32,202 nucleotides of DNA, taken from contig JAEWWW010000117.1 of NCBI GenBank assembly GCA_023396215.1, forward strand, positions 1 through 32,202, read 5' to 3'. The stretch comes from Bacillota bacterium (lineage in GTDB: Bacteria > Bacillota > Clostridia > Oscillospirales > Ruminococcaceae). The notes beneath the pieces were generated by a model. It ran no database searches. It saw only the letters and a list, made by a program, of their open reading frames with translations, and was not told the origin of the DNA. Positions 1-7,142 of this stretch are shown one piece after another; the stretch's first letter is position 1; every line of letters begins with the position of its first letter. The position numbers and the translations under genes are program-made.

Positions 1-1497
1 CCCCCGGCGGCCCGCCGTGTGCTGCAGGTATCGGTGGGGCTTTTCTCGCGGGGGGGGGGGGGGCGCGCACTGATTATCGCCGGGTTTGCCGGGGTTTTTG
101 TCAGGGCGGTCAACAACCCGCTGGGGCTGTGGGCGGTCTATGCCATTGCCCCCGCAGCGCTGTTCAGCTGCATCTCATCCGCCTTTCGCGGCTATTATCA
201 GGGCAAGGCCAACATGGTGCCTACCGCCGTTTCTCAGGTGGTGGAGGCCGTGGTCAAGCTGGTTTGCGGCATCTCGCTTTCCTATGGGGTGGTGCTCTAC
301 GCCTCCCGTGAATATTCGGCATACGGTACTGTCTTTGGCACCCCGTCGGCCTCGGCCGAGCAGGCGGTGTTTGATATGCTGCCCTTTGCCGCCGCCGCCG
401 CCATTCTGGGGGTTACCCTCAGCACATTGGCGGGCTGCGTCTACATCGCCCTTCGCCATCTGCTGACCCGGCGCGACAAAGCCGAAAAGGCGGACAGAGG
501 GCCGGCGCCCTCCACCCGTGTACTGCTGGGGCAGGTTTGGAGCATCGCGGTGCCGGTGTCGCTCAGCGCCGTGGTGGTCAATCTCACCACCCTCATCGAC
601 CTTGCCTCGGTGATGAACCGCCTTGAGACCGCCATCGGCACCGATCTGAACGCCATACTGACTATGTATGCCGGGCTGATACCCAAAAGCATGGAGCTTA
701 AGATGCTGCCCGAATACCTCTTTGGGAGCTACTCCGGCCTTGCGGTTTCCATCTTTAATCTGGTGCCCGCCATCACCACCGCATTTGCCATCAGCGCGCT
801 GCCCTTCATTACCGCGGCGTGGGCGGTGGGCAACCGCGAAGCCACCCGGAGAAACATCGAATCGGTGCTGAGAATCACCCTTTTGATGGCTTTTCCTGCC
901 GGGCTGGGCATATTTGCATTATCAGGCCCCATACTAAATTTACTCTTCTCCGGCAGAGCGATGGAGGCCGCCATCATCGCCCCGGTGCTGCGCGTCATGG
1001 GGCTGAGCACCATTTTGGTTTCGGTCACCACCACCGTCAACAGCATGCTGCAGGCAGTGGGGCTGGTAAAGCTGCCGGTGAAGCTGATGCTGGCCGGGGG
1101 TGTCATCAAGCTGGCGACCAACTACTGCCTTGTGGCGGTGCCTTCCATCAACATACAGGGGGTGCCTTACGGCACGCTGCTGTGCTACCTCTTTATCGTG
1201 GGGGTCAGCCTGTTTGCCCTCTGCCGCAAGACGGGGGTCGCCATCGCCTTTTCCTCGGTGGTGCTGCGTCCGCTGATGGCGGGCCTCATCTGTGCGGCGT
1301 CGGCCTACCTCGGCTACGGCATCCTCAGCAGACTCAGCGAATCCCGGCTGATGACCGTCGCGGCCATCGCCATCGGCGGAATTTGCTACGCGGCGGCTCT
1401 GCTGGCGCTGGGCTGCGTTAAGCGGGAGGACTTTTTGATGCTGCCCGCAGGAGAAAAAATCCTGAAAATGCTTGAAAAGCACGGTCTTATCATGTAA
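1..1497 (+). CDS. SpoVB/YabM-like polysaccharide flippase (5' truncated by window edge)
   Basis: This is a multi-pass inner-membrane protein of the MATE/MurJ-like polysaccharide transporter superfamily (SpoVB/YabM group). The family flips lipid-linked cell-wall or polysaccharide precursors. The frame is open from base 1, so the true start lies upstream and about 498 C-terminal residues are visible; a GTG at 19 is only the first possible internal start. The FRGYYQG and PTAVSQVVEA motifs are typical of the group, followed by alternating hydrophobic helices to the end. It precedes mazG, as yabM precedes yabN in Bacillus subtilis. Oddity: a run of 14 G (50-63) encodes a hydrophilic Arg-Gly-rich stretch where a membrane helix is expected, although the frame and spacing on both sides look normal. 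The family assignment is confident; the transported lipid is unknown. Confidence 0.85.
   Translation, partial: PPAARRVLQVSVGLFSRGGGGRALIIAGFAGVFVRAVNNPLGLWAVYAIAPAALFSCISSAFRGYYQGKANMVPTAVSQVVEAVVKLVCGISLSYGVVLYASREYSAYGTVFGTPSASAEQAVFDMLPFAAAAAILGVTLSTLAGCVYIALRHLLTRRDKAEKADRGPAPSTRVLLGQVWSIAVPVSLSAVVVNLTTLIDLASVMNRLETAIGTDLNAILTMYAGLIPKSMELKMLPEYLFGSYSGLAVSIFNLVPAITTAFAISALPFITAAWAVGNREATRRNIESVLRITLLMAFPAGLGIFALSGPILNLLFSGRAMEAAIIAPVLRVMGLSTILVSVTTTVNSMLQAVGLVKLPVKLMLAGGVIKLATNYCLVAVPSINIQGVPYGTLLCYLFIVGVSLFALCRKTGVAIAFSSVVLRPLMAGLICAASAYLGYGILSRLSESRLMTVAAIAIGGICYAAALLALGCVKREDFLMLPAGEKILKMLEKHGLIM
50..63 (+). repeat. Homopolymer run of 14 G inside the flippase gene
   Basis: Fourteen consecutive G residues lie within the coding frame and translate as glycines. 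Such a tract could vary in length by slipped-strand mispairing, or it could be a low-quality call near a contig edge. Confidence 0.9.
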
Positions 1498-1535
1498 TAT
1501 AGTTTATGGTCACTGGAAATTTACAGGGGTTTTTT

Positions 1536-2342
1536 ATGGGCATTAACTTTACATTCAAAGAAAAATATGACATTCAGGATTTAATTAGCATCATGGACAC
1601 CCTGCGCGGTGAGCAGGGCTGCCCTTGGGATAGAGAGCAAACCCACGGCTCGATTCGCAAAAACCTGATTGAAGAAACCTACGAGGTGGCCGAAGCCATC
1701 GATAACGGCGACGCCGCTTTGCTCTGTGAGGAGCTGGGCGACCTGCTGCTTCAGGTGGTGTTTCACGCTCAGATGGAAAAAGAGCAGGGGAGCTTTGATT
1801 TCGACGACGTCTGCAACGGCATCTGCCAAAAGCTGATTGAGCGCCACCCCCATATCTTTGCCGATGTTATCGCCAACACCCCGGCCGAGGTGCTGAGCAA
1901 CTGGGAGGACATTAAGAAGCGTCAGAAGGGGCAGACCACCGCCACCGAAACGCTGCGCAGTGTGCCCAAGGTGCTGCCCGCGCTGATGCGGGCCGGCAAG
2001 GTGCAAAGCCGTGCCGCCAAAACCGGCTTCGACTATCCCGATGTGCAGTGGGCTTTTTCCGACCTGTGCAGCGAGGTAGAGGAGCTGCGGGAGGCGCTGG
2101 CCGCGGGGGACAAGCCCTCGCAGCAGGAAGAGCTTGGCGACCTGTTGTTCTCGGCGGTGAATGTCGCCCGTTTTTTAGGCGCCGACCCCGAAGAGACCCT
2201 TTCAGAATCCTGCGAAAAGTTTATCAGCCGCTTTGAAAAGGTCGAAGCAATGGCCTCGGCTCAAGGCGTTGATATAAAGAAATGTTCCATTGACCAACTC
2301 AACTCCCTGTGGCAGGAGGCCAAATCAGTTACTCAAAACTAG
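1536..2342 (+). CDS. mazG: MazG nucleoside triphosphate pyrophosphohydrolase
   Basis: This cytosolic enzyme hydrolyses NTPs/dNTPs to NMP and pyrophosphate (house-cleaning). The protein is 268 residues, close to the Escherichia coli MazG length. It has two MazG repeats: an N-terminal one with GCPWDREQTH, EETYEVAEAI and the acidic EELGDLLLQVVFHA helix, and a C-terminal one with EVEELREAL and EELGDLLFSAVN. The ATG at 1536 was chosen because an AGGGG ribosome binding site sits about 7 nt upstream; an upstream in-frame ATG at 1506 lacks one. B. subtilis YabN, at the same locus, carries an additional N-terminal tetrapyrrole-methylase domain that is absent here. The gene follows the flippase by 38 nt and is probably co-transcribed with it. 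Confidence 0.93.
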   Translation: MGINFTFKEKYDIQDLISIMDTLRGEQGCPWDREQTHGSIRKNLIEETYEVAEAIDNGDAALLCEELGDLLLQVVFHAQMEKEQGSFDFDDVCNGICQKLIERHPHIFADVIANTPAEVLSNWEDIKKRQKGQTTATETLRSVPKVLPALMRAGKVQSRAAKTGFDYPDVQWAFSDLCSEVEELREALAAGDKPSQQEELGDLLFSAVNVARFLGADPEETLSESCEKFISRFEKVEAMASAQGVDIKKCSIDQLNSLWQEAKSVTQN

Positions 2343-2380
2343 CAGGCTACACTGCTATCTAAATTTTTGGAGGTATAAAA

Positions 2381-2656
2381 ATGACTAAATCCGATTTGAT
2401 TACCGCAGTTTCCACCCAGGCAGGGCTTTCCAAGAAAGACAGCGACAAAGCCGTAACCGCTATTTTCGATGCCATCACCGAGGCGCTCTGCAACGGCGAC
2501 AAGGTATCGCTGGTAGGCTTCGGCACCTTTGAGGTGAAGACCCGCGCCGCCAGAGAGGGCATTAACCCCCGCACCAAGGAGAAAATTTCGATCGCCGCTT
2601 CCAAGCTGCCCGCTTTTAAGGCCGGTAAGGCTCTGAAGGATTCAGTCAATAAATAA
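2381..2656 (+). CDS. hup: HU-family DNA-binding protein
   Basis: This is a histone-like nucleoid protein of 91 residues, the standard HU length, which binds and bends DNA as a dimer. The sequence shows the N-terminal helices (MTKSDLI, ...KDSDKAVTAIFDAI), the VSLVGFGTFEV beta segment, the arm with GINPRTKEKISI, and the closing PAFKAGKALKDSVN. GGAGG lies 7-8 nt before the ATG. It sits between mazG and rqcP, an arrangement found in Clostridia but not at the matching Bacillus locus. A rho-independent terminator follows at 2713-2735, so it can be highly expressed independently of the genes downstream. Confidence 0.96.
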   Translation: MTKSDLITAVSTQAGLSKKDSDKAVTAIFDAITEALCNGDKVSLVGFGTFEVKTRAAREGINPRTKEKISIAASKLPAFKAGKALKDSVNK

Positions 2657-2673
2657 AACCAGATTTAGGCATT

Positions 2674-2690
2674 GCGCCGCCTGGCGGCGC
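2674..2690 (+). other. GC-rich hairpin after hup
   Basis: A 7-bp perfect stem (GCGCCGC/GCGGCGC) with a CTG loop lies 17 nt after the hup stop. It has no T-tract, so it may act as an mRNA 3'-end stabiliser or pause site ahead of the true terminator. Confidence 0.5.
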
Positions 2691-2712
2691 TGCAGGATAC
2701 AGCATAAGCAAG

Positions 2713-2735
2713 CCGGCACTTTTAGTGCCGGTTTT
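2713..2735 (+). terminator. Rho-independent terminator after hup
   Basis: An 8-bp perfect stem (CCGGCACT/AGTGCCGG) with a TTT loop is followed by TTTT. It lies between hup and rqcP and would separate abundant hup transcripts from the downstream operon. Confidence 0.8.
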
Positions 2736-2768
2736 GTGTTAGGTTCGATTTGTGAGGAGGTCGTTTTG

Positions 2769-3011
2769 ATGCGTTTGGATAAATATCTGAAGGTATCGCG
2801 CATTATCAAGCGCAGGACGGTGGCCAACGCCGCCTGCGACGCCGGCCGCGTGCTGGTTAACGGCAAGGAAGCCCGGGCCTCCTATGAGGTCAAGGTGGAC
2901 GATGTCATCGAAATTAACATGGGCACCCGGCCGCTGAAGGTCAGGGTGCTGGATACCAGGGAACATACCGGCAAGGATACCGCCGCCGACAACTACATCG
3001 TCGTCGATTAA
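2769..3011 (+). CDS. rqcP: S4-domain ribosome-associated protein RqcP (YabO)
   Basis: This small protein of 80 residues consists almost entirely of an S4 RNA-binding domain: MRLDKYLKVSRIIKRRTVA, GRVLVNGKEA, then VKVDDVIEI. RqcP works with RqcH in ribosome-associated quality control, supporting alanine tailing on stalled 50S subunits. The start is the ATG at 2769, 8 nt after a strong GAGGAGG; the open frame extends upstream without a better start. The position, directly before yabP, matches yabO in B. subtilis and distinguishes it from other S4 proteins such as RluB-type or Hsp15-type proteins. Confidence 0.92.
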   Translation: MRLDKYLKVSRIIKRRTVANAACDAGRVLVNGKEARASYEVKVDDVIEINMGTRPLKVRVLDTREHTGKDTAADNYIVVD

Positions 3012-3077
3012 GCAGCTTCTCCACCTGCCGGAATGCCCTGCACCCGCCACGCTGGGGCAAAGTTTGTCCCACTTTTA

Positions 3078-3108
3078 GGCATAACCGTCCCCGGCGTCCT
3101 CATACAAT
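3078..3108 (+). promoter_or_regulatory. Candidate sigma-E (sporulation) promoter for yabP-yabQ
   Basis: GGCATAAC (3078-3085) and CATACAAT (3101-3108) are separated by 15 nt. The -10 matches the mother-cell sigma-E consensus essentially perfectly, and the -35 is a fair match. It lies 32 nt before the yabP start in the only sizeable gap of the block. yabP and yabQ are known sporulation genes, so a sigma-E start here is coherent. Confidence 0.7.
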
Positions 3109-3139
3109 AAAGCAAGATTGTTTCGAGGAGGACAAGGGT

Positions 3140-3418
3140 ATGGAAGATAAAAGAGCCATTAAGATGCCCCATCACGTGATTATGGAGGACCGCCACCTGC
3201 TGACCATCAGCGGCGTTACCGACATCGACAGCTTTGACGAGCAGACGGTGGTGCTTTACACCGACATCGGCGAGCTGATGATTAAGGGCTTTAACCTGCA
3301 TATCAATAAAATTGATGTGGAAAACGGCGACCTCGTGCTGGACGGTGAAATTTACTCCCTGAGCTATTCCGACCAGCAGCCGCAAAGCGGAGGCTTTTTG
3401 TCAAGGCTTTTCCGTTAG
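3140..3418 (+). CDS. yabP: Sporulation protein YabP
   Basis: The protein has 92 residues and belongs to the YabP/YqfC family, which is required for sporulation and acts in the mother cell during spore-envelope morphogenesis. Family features are the N-terminal PHHVIMEDRHLLTISGV and the central VVLYTDIGELMIKG, NLHI and LVLDGEI blocks of a small beta-rich domain. The start follows a strong GAGGAGG by 11 nt. It is followed 12 nt later by yabQ, the usual partner, and preceded by a sigma-E-like promoter. The length is normal and nothing appears broken. Confidence 0.93.
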   Translation: MEDKRAIKMPHHVIMEDRHLLTISGVTDIDSFDEQTVVLYTDIGELMIKGFNLHINKIDVENGDLVLDGEIYSLSYSDQQPQSGGFLSRLFR

Positions 3419-3430
3419 CGGGGTGGGTGT

Positions 3431-3880
3431 ATGGTGGGTTTGCTGACGCTCCAGGCCCAGATTTTTCTGGGCGCCTGCCTGCTGGGCGGCTGTCTGGGGG
3501 TAATCTACGACTTTTTCCGCATCTCACGGCTGGCCTTTCGCCTGCCACGGGCGGTGGTCATGCTGGAGGATATCCTCTTTTTCATCATCTGCGGCGTGAT
3601 TACCTTTTTGTATCTGGCCGAAACCAACGACGGGCAGGTGCGCTACTTCATCATGCTCGGCCTGCTGCTGGGGGCCACCCTCTACTACTTTACCCTTGGG
3701 GCGGTGGTGATGCGGGTTTCCTCGGTGATTATCGGCTTTGTGGCAAAGACGCTGGGCTTCTGTTACCGGGTGTTTATCCGGCCTGTGGTGCGGCTTGCGG
3801 CCCGAACAAAGCAAATAGCCGTGGCGGGAGCAAAAAAAGTGATAAAAAGCTGCAAGAAACCGCTTATAAAGCAAAAGTAG
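3431..3880 (+). CDS. yabQ: Spore cortex membrane protein YabQ
   Basis: This is a 149-residue integral membrane protein with hydrophobic segments near residues 3-25, 43-62 and 70-105 and a strongly basic C-terminal tail ending in lysines. YabQ is needed for spore cortex formation in B. subtilis, and the CLGVIYDFFRISR motif at about residues 20-32 is characteristic of the family. It starts 12 nt after yabP behind a GGGGTGG ribosome binding site and is probably co-transcribed from the sigma-E-like promoter upstream of yabP. A longer overlapping frame starting at 3427 is a shadow. Confidence 0.9.
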   Translation: MVGLLTLQAQIFLGACLLGGCLGVIYDFFRISRLAFRLPRAVVMLEDILFFIICGVITFLYLAETNDGQVRYFIMLGLLLGATLYYFTLGAVVMRVSSVIIGFVAKTLGFCYRVFIRPVVRLAARTKQIAVAGAKKVIKSCKKPLIKQK

Positions 3881-3883
3881 CCC

Positions 3884-3912
3884 TTGAATGCGGCAGATAA
3901 CTGTTGTATAAT
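3884..3912 (+). promoter_or_regulatory. Strong sigma-A-type promoter for the divIC-like gene
   Basis: TTGAAT (3884-3889) and a perfect TATAAT (3907-3912) are separated by exactly 17 nt, 38 nt before the ATG. It lets the division gene and yabR be expressed in vegetative cells independently of yabPQ. Confidence 0.85.
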
Positions 3913-3950
3913 AATTCTGGAATGGACTATTCTTTCAAGGAGAAACGGCT

Positions 3951-4232
3951 ATGTTGCGTTCCAGAGGCGGCTTTGTAAAAGTTTTAATTTTTCTGTGTGT
4001 CATCTATTTCACCGTTACTCTAGTCAACACCCAGTTGGAGATTGCTGCCAAGAAAGAGGAGCTTTCTCAGGCTGAGATTCTTTGTGAGCAACAGCGGATT
4101 GCCAACAAGGAAACCCAGCGGGCCTTGCTTTTGGGTGAAGAGGAAGAGTATATTGCCCGCGCGGCTCGGGATAAGCTGGGCTTTGCCCACCCCGATGAGC
4201 GTGTTTTTGTCGATATTTCGGGTATCAAATAA
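3951..4232 (+). CDS. divIC: Septum formation initiator DivIC/FtsB-like protein
   Basis: This is a small bitopic division protein of 93 residues. It has a short basic N-terminus, one transmembrane helix (about 9-26), an extracytoplasmic coiled coil rich in E, K and Q (about 28-62), and the family-typical EEYIARAARDKLGFAHPDERVF segment near the end. DivIC/FtsB links FtsL and DivIB/FtsQ in the divisome. AAGGAG lies about 8 nt before the ATG. The genomic position between yabQ and yabR matches B. subtilis divIC, so DivIC is preferred over a generic FtsB label. It has its own strong sigma-A promoter. Confidence 0.9.
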   Translation: MLRSRGGFVKVLIFLCVIYFTVTLVNTQLEIAAKKEELSQAEILCEQQRIANKETQRALLLGEEEEYIARAARDKLGFAHPDERVFVDISGIK

Positions 4233-4290
4233 AGACCCGATTTCATATGGTATGGTGTGACCAAGGATAAGAGGAGGATTTTTTTTCAGT

Positions 4291-4740
4291 ATGCAGCTTG
4301 CGGTAGGTAGTATTTTAGAGGGCAAGGTGACGGGCATCACTAAATTTGGGGCATTTATCGACTTGGGAGAGGGCAAGACCGGGATGGTACATATCTCGGA
4401 GGTTGCTTCATCCTATGTGAAGGAGATTACCGACCACATCTCTGAAAACCAGATGGTGAAGGTAAAGGTACTCAACATATCTCCCGACGGTAAGATAGGC
4501 CTTTCTATCAAAAAGGCGCAGGATAACCCGCCCCCCGCACCGGCAGCCCAGGCGCAGCGCCGCTCCCCTTATCCCAGAGGCAATACCTTTGAATCAGCCC
4601 AAAGACGCGGTAACGAGAACCTCTCCTTTGAGGATATGCTCAGCCGTTTTAAGCAGACCAGCGACGACAAAATGTCCGACCTGAAAAAGAATCTGGACGG
4701 CAGAAGAGGTTCGGTCAACCGCAGAGGCTCAAGCAAATAA
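4291..4740 (+). CDS. yabR: S1 RNA-binding domain protein (YabR-like)
   Basis: The protein has 149 residues. An N-terminal S1/OB domain (about 2-72) carries GSILEGKVTGITKFGAFIDL, GMVHISEVA, and VKVKVLNISPDGKIGLSIK, followed by a low-complexity Pro/Ala and Arg/Ser/Asn-rich tail. Such proteins bind RNA or ribosomes; the precise job of YabR is unknown. The GGAGG is an unusually long 13 nt or so from the ATG, with an oligo-T spacer. No better start exists because the upstream GTG at 4255 runs directly into a stop. It is the last gene of the block and is followed by a strong terminator. Confidence 0.9.
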   Translation: MQLAVGSILEGKVTGITKFGAFIDLGEGKTGMVHISEVASSYVKEITDHISENQMVKVKVLNISPDGKIGLSIKKAQDNPPPAPAAQAQRRSPYPRGNTFESAQRRGNENLSFEDMLSRFKQTSDDKMSDLKKNLDGRRGSVNRRGSSK

Positions 4741-4763
4741 CCTGATTTTGGCATAGATTTTGG

Positions 4764-4792
4764 GGGCGCTCTTGCAGAGCGCCCTTTTATTT
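4764..4792 (+). terminator. Rho-independent terminator after yabR
   Basis: An 8-bp perfect stem (GGGCGCTC/GAGCGCCC) with a TTGCA loop is followed by TTTTATTT. It ends the sporulation/division block. Confidence 0.9.
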
Positions 4793-4860
4793 CACGGCGG
4801 CGGCAGGTGTGGCTGATGACCGCCTGTTTTGTGCATCGGTCAATGCGGATGTATGGGCAA

Positions 4861-4895
4861 CAGGCAGCCGCACGGCCGTGTTTTGCCTGCTTTTT
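4861..4895 (+). terminator. Second possible terminator in the 4741-5064 gap
   Basis: CAGGCA (4861-4866) pairs with TGCCTG (4884-4889) around an inner CACGGCCGTG palindrome and is followed by five T after one C. This may be a back-up terminator. Confidence 0.45.
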
Positions 4896-4908
4896 AGACA
4901 AAAAAATT

Positions 4909-4932
4909 GGTGCCATCATCAGTGATGACACC
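4909..4932. promoter_or_regulatory. Imperfect inverted repeat upstream of the amidohydrolase
   Basis: GGTGCCATCA and TGATGACACC form a 10-bp arm pair with one mismatch around a TCAG loop. The rest of the 4741-5064 gap shows no convincing promoter or gene. The repeat could be an operator or a leader hairpin for the amidohydrolase. Confidence 0.35.
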
Positions 4933-5064
4933 CAAGTAATGGGGAAGTTAAAGGGTAATAAAGGGGTTACAGCCTTATTATAGGCGCCAAAAACCAAATA
5001 ATTTGTCACAGTGTGTCGATGAAGCGGCACGGTGTGCAATTTACAGAAAGAGAAGGACATGGCT

Positions 5065-6222
5065 ATGGTAATCACAGGGGGAAGGGTCGTTATACGGCCG
5101 GGGCAGGAGATAGAAAACGGCTTTGTGCTAATAAAGGACGGCGTTATTGCGCAGACGGGGGAGATGCCCCGGCTGCCCGATGTGACCGGACTGACCCAGA
5201 TTGACGCCGGGGGCTGTCTGGTGCTGCCCGGCTTTGTCGACGCCCACTGCCACATCGGTATGTGGGAGGATGGCCTTGGCTTTGAGGGGGACGACGGCAA
5301 CGAGGATACCGACCCCTGCACCCCCCATCTGCGGGCGATAGACGCCATCAACCCCCTTGACCGGGCGTTCAGAGAGGCGGTGGAGGCGGGGGTGACCACG
5401 GTGGTGACCGGCCCCGGCAGCACCAATCCCATCGGGGGGCAGCTTTGCGCCCTGAAAACCCATGGGCGGCGGGTGGACGATATGCTCATCAGCCCCTGCG
5501 TGGGCATCAAGTTCGCTTTGGGCGAAAACCCGAAAACCAGCTTTCACGCCAAATCGCAGACCCCCACCACCCGCATGGCGGTGGCGGCGCTCATCCGAGA
5601 GCAGCTGCAAAAGGCCAAACGGTATATGGAGGACTGCGCCGCCGCTCAGGAGGACGATGAGCTGGAGCCCCCCGAGCTGGACGCCAAATGCGAGGCCCTG
5701 ATGCCGCTGCTTTCGGGGCAGATTAAGGCGCATTTTCACGCCCACCGGGCCGACGATATCTTTACCGCCCTGCGCCTTTCGCAGGAGTTTGGGCTGGACG
5801 CCGTGCTGATACACTGCACCGAGGGCCATCTGGTGGCCGACCTGCTGGCGGAGCAGGGCTGCAAGGCGGTGTTTGGGCCGCTGCTTTCCAGCCGAACCAA
5901 GCCAGAGCTTGCCAACTACACCCCCACAGCGCCGGGGCTGGCCCACAGGGCAGGGGTCAGGGTGGCCATCGCCACCGACCACCCCGAGGTGCCGGTACAT
6001 TATCTGGCCCTTTCTGCCGCCATCGCAGCGGCGGAGGGGATGGACAAAACCGCGGCGCTGGCGGCCATTACCACCGAAGCTGCCGAGATATGCGGCATCA
6101 GCCACCGGGTCGGCTCGCTGGAGCAGGGCCGTGACGCCGATGTGCTGATATTCGACCGCGACCCCTTTGCGCTGGCCGCCAAGCCTCGTACCGTCATTCT
6201 GGGAGGCAGGGTGGTAAAATAG
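5065..6222 (+). CDS. Metal-dependent amidohydrolase (imidazolonepropionase-like), substrate unknown
   Basis: The protein has 385 residues and is predicted cytosolic. It has the amidohydrolase-superfamily layout: a small beta domain at both ends (VITGGRVVI at the start, ILGGRVVK at the end) around a metal-binding TIM barrel. Visible ligands are DAHCH (His61, His63), the His-rich KAHFHAHR (about 221-228), LIHCTEGH (His250) and the catalytic ATDHP Asp305. The C-terminal GSLEQGRDADVLIFD is typical of imidazolonepropionase-related enzymes. GAAGG lies 8 nt before the ATG at 5065; the ATG at 5059 is too close to it. No histidine-degradation genes are nearby, so hutI is not assigned. Confidence 0.8.
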   Translation: MVITGGRVVIRPGQEIENGFVLIKDGVIAQTGEMPRLPDVTGLTQIDAGGCLVLPGFVDAHCHIGMWEDGLGFEGDDGNEDTDPCTPHLRAIDAINPLDRAFREAVEAGVTTVVTGPGSTNPIGGQLCALKTHGRRVDDMLISPCVGIKFALGENPKTSFHAKSQTPTTRMAVAALIREQLQKAKRYMEDCAAAQEDDELEPPELDAKCEALMPLLSGQIKAHFHAHRADDIFTALRLSQEFGLDAVLIHCTEGHLVADLLAEQGCKAVFGPLLSSRTKPELANYTPTAPGLAHRAGVRVAIATDHPEVPVHYLALSAAIAAAEGMDKTAALAAITTEAAEICGISHRVGSLEQGRDADVLIFDRDPFALAAKPRTVILGGRVVK

Positions 6223-6266
6223 CGGCGGAGCCGCGGCGCAGTTTCACGGTTTTTTGGCGATATATG

Positions 6267-6295
6267 TTGTAAATGCACATATGATATGCTATAAT
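6267..6295 (+). promoter_or_regulatory. Sigma-A-type promoter for hpf
   Basis: TTGTAA (6267-6272) and a perfect TATAAT (6290-6295) have a 17-nt spacer. The 5' leader of about 80 nt contains an 8-bp inverted repeat, ACAAGATG (6302-6309) and CATCTTGT (6339-6346), which could fold ahead of the ribosome binding site. Confidence 0.8.
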
Positions 6296-6381
6296 TAACC
6301 AACAAGATGTATATTATTGATATTAATTCAGCAATCTTCATCTTGTGTTAAGTTCCTGAAAGGGATAAGGAGGTAACATTT

Positions 6382-6909
6382 ATGAACATCAACATTACAG
6401 CCAGAAAAACTACTGTCAAGGATTCCTTCCGTGAGCGCGCTGAAAAAAAGCTTGCCAAGCTGGACCGCTTTTTTGATAACGATGCACAGGCAATCGTTGT
6501 TGTAACCAATGAAAAAGAGCGCGAAACGGTTGAAGTTACTGTCCAATCCCGTGGGATGCTCTTCAGAGCAGAGAGAACCACCTCCGATCGCCTCGATTCG
6601 CTGGATCAGGTGGTGGACGCTCTGATGAAGCAGATTGTGAAAAACAAGAGCAAGCTGGAAGGCCGGGGCAAGACGGTGGCGGTTGCCACCCCTGTCGAGG
6701 GATATGAGGATTTGCAGGATGAGCAGTATCAGGTGCTGAGAAGCAAAAAGTTCCCCATCAAGCCGATGAGCGTTGATGAGGCGATTTTGCAGATGAATAT
6801 GCTGGGGCATGGCTTCTTTATGTTCCGCAGCGCGGAAACCAACGACATCTGCGTGGTTTATAAGCGCAAAGACGGCAACTACGGCCTGCTTGAGCCCAGC
6901 AACGCATAA
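6382..6909 (+). CDS. hpf: Long-form ribosome hibernation promoting factor
   Basis: The protein has 175 residues, the usual long-HPF size. The N-terminal S30AE domain (about 1-100) begins NINITARKTTVKDSFRERAEKKLAKLDRFF and binds the 30S decoding region. The C-terminal dimerisation domain (about 115-175) contains VRSKKFPIKPMS-like (here LRSKKFPIKPMS), VDEAI, MLGHGFFMFRSAET and YKRKDGNYGLLEP. It produces inactive 100S ribosome dimers in stationary phase. A near-perfect AAGGAGGT lies 7 nt before the ATG. The gene stands alone behind its own sigma-A promoter and a hairpin-containing leader, and ends at a strong GC hairpin. Confidence 0.96.
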   Translation: MNINITARKTTVKDSFRERAEKKLAKLDRFFDNDAQAIVVVTNEKERETVEVTVQSRGMLFRAERTTSDRLDSLDQVVDALMKQIVKNKSKLEGRGKTVAVATPVEGYEDLQDEQYQVLRSKKFPIKPMSVDEAILQMNMLGHGFFMFRSAETNDICVVYKRKDGNYGLLEPSNA

Positions 6910-7001
6910 TTTACCTACCGGAGCCGCTGCCCTCCGGTTCGCCGGGGCGGCTACGGCGGCCTGTAACCAGAGTATTAAAACCGTCGGCTGCGCGGGGCAG
7001 G

Positions 7002-7035
7002 GGTGCGGGGGGTGCAAGCCCCCCGCACCTTAATT
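7002..7035 (+). terminator. Terminator after hpf
   Basis: An 11-bp perfect stem (GGTGCGGGGGG/CCCCCCGCACC) with a TGCAAG loop is followed by a weak TTAATT tail. Confidence 0.7.
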
Positions 7036-7142
7036 GGGCGGTCGCTTGTTGTGTAGGCGTTAGCTATTTATCACATAATGACCATAGGCAGATAAAACGG
7101 GCTTCCATATCAATTTGAAACAGGATAGAGAAAGAGGCAGCT

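Noticed and set aside
5065..6222. hutI imidazolonepropionase
   Set aside because: The fold fits, but no hutH, hutU or hutG is adjacent and specific active-site residues could not be verified.
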